Source of the DNA: Pontibacter oryzae
GTDB taxonomy: Bacteria > Bacteroidota > Bacteroidia > Cytophagales > Hymenobacteraceae
Direction: 5' to 3'
Length of the DNA: 64,000 nucleotides
Assembly (NCBI RefSeq): GCF_003576375.1
Contig: NZ_QWGE01000001.1
Coordinates: 372,001 to 436,000 of the forward strand
Position numbers and translations under genes: made by a program. Shown piece by piece: positions 60,729 to 64,000 of this stretch (within the stretch, counting starts at the first letter, position 1; the number at the start of each line of letters is the position of its first letter). The notes under the pieces were generated by a model. It did not search any database. It saw only the letters and a list, made by a program, of their open reading frames with translations, and had not been told where the DNA came from.

Positions 60729-62750
60729 CTATTCGTTGGTGTGGTGTTCGTTTGGTAGCCAGTTATCGTCGAGGTTATCGTGGCCCATGCCCTCGCTCGC
60801 CTCTTCGATCCTGAAAACATGTACAGGCATTTCGTGCGGGCGCAGTTCCACGTAGTTAAACTCGCCAGTCCAGGTATACTTGCGCTCAGTAAGCAGGTCG
60901 TGTACCAGGTATTGCTTGTCGGCAGGCATTTTTAATTTCCAGAGTGGCGCTTTCACCCACCCGCTTTGTGTCTGGTGCGGGTCAAGGTTAACGACTACGA
61001 AGATCTTGTTCTTAAAGTCGCTGCTCCACTTGGCATAGCAAAGTATAGCCTGGTTCTCGCACTCGCCAAACGCGATGTTCCAGGTGGTTTGCAATGCCGG
61101 GTTTACCTGCCGTATTTTATTGATGAGCGTGATCACTTCCCGGATTTTGGTGAGTTTGCCCCAGTCCCAGTGTTTCACTTCATACTTCTCTGAGTCATAG
61201 TACTCTTCCTTGCCCGGAACGGCCTGGTTTATCCCAAACTCATAGACAGGGCCATAAAGCCCATAGTTAGAAGATAGCGTTGCCGCCATAACTACACGTG
61301 TGATGTGTGCTGCCTCACCACCCTCTTGCAAGGCATAAGGTAGTATATCCGGGGTGTTCGGCCAGAAGTTAGGGCGGAAGTATTCACGAAGCTCTGACTG
61401 TGTCAGTTCCTCCATGTACTGCCGGATTTCCTGCGCTGAGTTACGCCAGGTAAAATATGTGTATGATTGCGTAAAACCTATTTTAGCCAAGCGCTCCATC
61501 ACGCGTGGCCGCGTAAAGGCCTCGCTCAGGAAGATAACCTGCGGGTACTGCTTATGGATTTCACCGATAACCCACTCCCAGAAAGAGAAGGCTTTGGTAT
61601 GTGGGTTATCCACCCTAAAAACAAACACGCCTTGCTGTATCCAGTGCATCAGCACGCGCTTCAGCTCTAGCCATAGGTTTTGCCAGTCTTCAGTCTCGAA
61701 GTTTACAGGCAGTACATCCTGATACTTCTTGGGTGGGTTTTCTGCGTACTGCACGGTGCCGTCTGGGCGCCACTTAAACCACTGCGGGTGTTCTTTGACA
61801 TAAGGGTGGTCCGGGGAGCACTGAATGGCAAAATCCAGGGCGATCTCCAGGCCATGCTCCCGTGCCTTCTGCACAAACTCCCGGAACTCATCCAGTGTGC
61901 CCAACTCAGGCAAGACAGCATCGTGGCCGCCGGTTTCAGCACCGATAGCCCACGGCGACCCAGGCTCGCCGGGCTCAGAGGTTACAGAATTGTTTTTACC
62001 CTTTCTGAAGGCATGCCCAATCGGGTGTATCGGCGGCAGGTAAATGGTATCGAAACCCATTTCGGCAATGCGTGGCAGCAGGCGCTCACAATCTTTAAAC
62101 GTGCCGTGCTTGCCAGCCTCCTGCGCTGCAGACCTCGGGAAAAACTCATACCAGGCACTGAACAGGGCTTTCTGGCGCTCCACGTCCAGTTGAAGGATCT
62201 TATTGTAGGTGGATACGTTTTGCTTATCGCAGCAAGCCTCCATCAAGTCGCTAACGTCCGGGCCAGTGGCAAAGGCAACATCCTCTGCATGCGACTGGCT
62301 GTTGCGCAGTTGCTCTGCCCACTTGCGCAAACGCTTCTGCTGGCCTGGTTTTGCATTTTCCGCAGCGGCTTCCATCAGCTGAGCCCCAATTTGTAGCTCT
62401 ACCGTAATGTCCTGGTTGGCCTCAAACTTCTTTTTAAGCCCCTTTTGCCAGGAATAAAAATGATCCACGCGGCCTTCAATGGTATACTCATAACGGCCCA
62501 TGGCATCTGGCGTAAAAGCACCTTGCCAGCGGTCGTTTCCCAAAAATGTCATGGGCACTTCCGTCCATTTCCTGCGTCGCGAATGGCGATACAGCAAGGT
62601 GGCCTTAACCTCATCGTGCCCGTCGGCAAAAACATCGGCAGTTACTATTAGCTCCTCACCAACCGTGCGCTTCGCCGGAAACCGGCCACAATTGATTTCG
62701 GGTTTCACACTTTCTATAACAATTCGTTTGGTTCCTTCGAGTTGTTCCAT
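60729..62750 (-). CDS. glgE: Alpha-1,4-glucan:maltose-1-phosphate maltosyltransferase (GlgE)
   Basis: 673 residues from the ATG at 62750 (MEQLEGTKR); an in-frame extension to 62822 is rejected. The N-terminal domain (GRFPAKRTVGEELIVTADVFADGHDEV) and GH13_3 catalytic domain are typical: nucleophile Asp in VFRVDNPHTKAF and acid Glu in FLSEAFTRPRVM. It extends alpha-glucan with maltose from maltose-1-phosphate. First gene of the glgE-treS-glgB run. Confidence 0.94.
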   Translation of the reverse strand: MEQLEGTKRIVIESVKPEINCGRFPAKRTVGEELIVTADVFADGHDEVKATLLYRHSRRRKWTEVPMTFLGNDRWQGAFTPDAMGRYEYTIEGRVDHFYSWQKGLKKKFEANQDITVELQIGAQLMEAAAENAKPGQQKRLRKWAEQLRNSQSHAEDVAFATGPDVSDLMEACCDKQNVSTYNKILQLDVERQKALFSAWYEFFPRSAAQEAGKHGTFKDCERLLPRIAEMGFDTIYLPPIHPIGHAFRKGKNNSVTSEPGEPGSPWAIGAETGGHDAVLPELGTLDEFREFVQKAREHGLEIALDFAIQCSPDHPYVKEHPQWFKWRPDGTVQYAENPPKKYQDVLPVNFETEDWQNLWLELKRVLMHWIQQGVFVFRVDNPHTKAFSFWEWVIGEIHKQYPQVIFLSEAFTRPRVMERLAKIGFTQSYTYFTWRNSAQEIRQYMEELTQSELREYFRPNFWPNTPDILPYALQEGGEAAHITRVVMAATLSSNYGLYGPVYEFGINQAVPGKEEYYDSEKYEVKHWDWGKLTKIREVITLINKIRQVNPALQTTWNIAFGECENQAILCYAKWSSDFKNKIFVVVNLDPHQTQSGWVKAPLWKLKMPADKQYLVHDLLTERKYTWTGEFNYVELRPHEMPVHVFRIEEASEGMGHDNLDDNWLPNEHHTNE

Positions 62751-62822
62751 GGAGATTACATTCAGCTTTAACCGTTGTACGTACTTATATAAGGTAAATA
62801 TGTTTCGTTCTATATTTCCCAA

Positions 62823-62845
62823 TTACTGATAACGTTTGTCAGTAA
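62823..62845. promoter_or_regulatory. Inverted repeat in the glgE-treZ divergent region
   Basis: TTACTGA (62823-62829) and TCAGTAA (62839-62845) form a 7-bp dyad with an AACGTT core between them. It lies between the divergent starts of glgE and treZ and could be an operator serving both. The regulator is not in the window. Confidence 0.5.
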
Positions 62846-62966
62846 CGCCCCTGCCCTAGTTAAAGCGCTTAAAAAAATACCTAAGCAAACAGAGCGCTTC
62901 GCTAAAAAGGTACAACCTAATACCCACAATGCCAGTTAATACGTGCTGTGAAAAACTATCCAATCT

Positions 62967-64000
62967 ATGAGCATACTTAGAGAAATAGGGGCGCATTATT
63001 CCCCAGACAGCGGCACCGTTTTTACAGTTTGGGCACCTAAAGCAAAAAAAGTAGAAGTGGTGCTCCATAAGCCCGAACCCATACAAATATCCTTGCAGCA
63101 TGAAGCCATGGGCTACTGGACCGGCCTCAGCGAATTTGCCACCCCGGGCACCCGCTATACCTTTGTGCTCGACGGTGAGACAGAACGCCCTGACCCAGCC
63201 TCACAGCACCAGCCCGACGGCGTGCATAAGCCCTCCGCAATTGTAGACCACCATACATTTACCTGGACCGATAAGAAGTGGAAAAACCTGCCCCTGCACG
63301 AGTATATCATTTACGAGTTGCACGTGGGCACTTTTACCAAAGCCGGAACCTTTGATGCGATGATCGAGCACCTGCCGGAGCTGAAAGAGCTTGGCATCAC
63401 CGCCATTGAGATCATGCCGGTGGCCCAGTTCCCTGGCAGCAGAAACTGGGGTTACGACGGTGTTTTCCCGTTTGCTGTCCAAAACTCTTACGGTGGCCCC
63501 GAAGGGCTCAAAAAACTGGTGAATGCTTGCCACGCGCAAGGGCTTGCCGTTATTATGGACGTAGTGTATAACCACATGGGCCCCGAGGGCAATTACCTCA
63601 ACGATTTCGGCCCATACTTTACCGATAAGTATAAGACCCCTTGGGGCACGGCACTTAACTTTGATGACAATTATGCCGATCCCGTGCGCAACTTCTTCTT
63701 CCAGAATGCCCTGATGTGGCTCCGCGATTACCACATTGATGCCCTGCGCCTGGATGCCGTGCATGCCATTTATGACATGGGTGCCAAGCATTTTTTAGAA
63801 GAATTACAAGAGCATGTAAAGGAACTGGAAACACAACTCGACCGCAATTTCATACATATAGCGGAGAGCGACCTGAACGATGTGCGCCTGATAAACCCGA
63901 CAGAGTGCGGAGGCTATGGCCTGGATGCCCAGTGGAGCGATGACTTTCATCATGTGGTGCATGCTATGTTTACAGGAGAGCAGGACGGCTACTATGTTGG
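62967..64000 (+). CDS. treZ: Malto-oligosyltrehalose trehalohydrolase (TreZ), cut by the window end
   Basis: The open frame from the ATG at 62967 has no stop before the end of the window (about 344 codons seen). N-terminal SILREIGAHYSPDSGTVFTVWAPKAKKVEVVLH is a CBM48/E-set domain; the GH13 barrel follows with YELHVGTFT, NHMGPEGNYL, nucleophile Asp in ALRLDAVHAIYDMG and acid Glu in HIAESDLND, which are characteristic of TreZ rather than GlgB or GlgX. It cuts trehalose off malto-oligosyltrehalose made by TreY, presumably encoded just beyond the window. It is divergent from glgE. Confidence 0.9.
   Translation, partial: MSILREIGAHYSPDSGTVFTVWAPKAKKVEVVLHKPEPIQISLQHEAMGYWTGLSEFATPGTRYTFVLDGETERPDPASQHQPDGVHKPSAIVDHHTFTWTDKKWKNLPLHEYIIYELHVGTFTKAGTFDAMIEHLPELKELGITAIEIMPVAQFPGSRNWGYDGVFPFAVQNSYGGPEGLKKLVNACHAQGLAVIMDVVYNHMGPEGNYLNDFGPYFTDKYKTPWGTALNFDDNYADPVRNFFFQNALMWLRDYHIDALRLDAVHAIYDMGAKHFLEELQEHVKELETQLDRNFIHIAESDLNDVRLINPTECGGYGLDAQWSDDFHHVVHAMFTGEQDGYYV

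Noticed and set aside
61680..62396. 238-codon plus-strand frame opposite glgE
   Set aside because: It is antisense to a clearly functional gene and shows shadow-type composition.
63201..63791. 196-codon minus-strand frame at the right end
   Set aside because: It is antisense to the well-matched TreZ coding sequence starting at 62967.
1..64000. CRISPR arrays, tRNA/rRNA genes, transposases, prophage or defence islands
   Set aside because: I saw no regularly spaced repeats, no cloverleaf or rRNA sequence, and no matching protein motifs in any gap; the only mobile-like items are the small repeats and the HNH/AP2 gene.

Overview
The window looks like a chromosomal segment of a pigmented aerobic member of the Bacteroidota, order Cytophagales, most likely family Hymenobacteraceae (Pontibacter or a close relative). 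The evidence is a keto-carotenoid cluster with a CrtYcd-type lycopene cyclase, type IX secretion components (PorU2/PorV2-like) and a protein with a T9SS type A C-terminal domain, promoters of the Bacteroidetes form TTTG/TTG-N20-TAnnTTTG, and general absence of Shine-Dalgarno sequences. The genus is an inference. I see no rRNA, tRNA, CRISPR, transposase or prophage genes.

Layout. 1-1079: a metal-binding exported protein and an outer-membrane barrel. 1205-8605: keto-carotenoid cluster, all on the minus strand: crtZ and a CarH-like B12-binding MerR regulator, then an ECF sigma factor followed by crtI, crtB, an exported unknown, a lycopene cyclase, ispH and crtW. 8656-16486: phenylacetyl-CoA epoxidase region: an enoyl-CoA hydratase, a PaaR-like TetR regulator with its operator, paaABCD, an M3 oligopeptidase and, on the other strand, paaE. 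16751-23019: an HNH/AP2 protein, an M23 peptidase, MscS, a LolC/E-like permease and namZ-like, fmt, folA. 23081-29223: PorU2 and PorV2. 29507-32373: a PadR regulator overlapping a double-PspC membrane protein. 32563-37828: cca, tsaC, methylmalonyl-CoA epimerase and an isc operon with one unknown gene. 37897-43525: a T9SS cargo protein, catalase, an ArsR regulator with a rhodanese lipoprotein, and sbcD. 43648-50499: sbcC, lipoproteins, a nuclease lipoprotein and a universal stress protein. 50790-64000: trehalose and alpha-glucan metabolism (otsAB fusion, glgB, treS-maltokinase fusion, glgE, start of treZ) with a second MscS and a DUF5698 protein.

How genes work together. IspH supplies isoprenoid precursors; CrtB, CrtI and the cyclase make beta-carotene, and CrtW plus CrtZ would give oxygenated ketocarotenoids such as astaxanthin. 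The regulator carries the Wx9EH and ExH residues of light-sensing adenosylcobalamin receptors, which suggests light control. PaaABCE with PaaD epoxidise phenylacetyl-CoA under PaaR. TreS-maltokinase, GlgE and GlgB form the complete GlgE route from trehalose to branched glucan; TreZ points to a route back to trehalose.

Most notable sequence-level signals: (1) the heptamer AAGTATA/TATACTT occurs about 80 or more times by eye, inside genes and between them, several times the chance level; (2) very long perfect palindromic terminators between convergent genes, some running into the stop codons; (3) a roughly 95-bp inverted-repeat element present in two co-directional gene gaps; (4) a Cys/His module shared by two neighbouring lipoproteins; (5) a TPP domain whose catalytic Asp is replaced by Glu.
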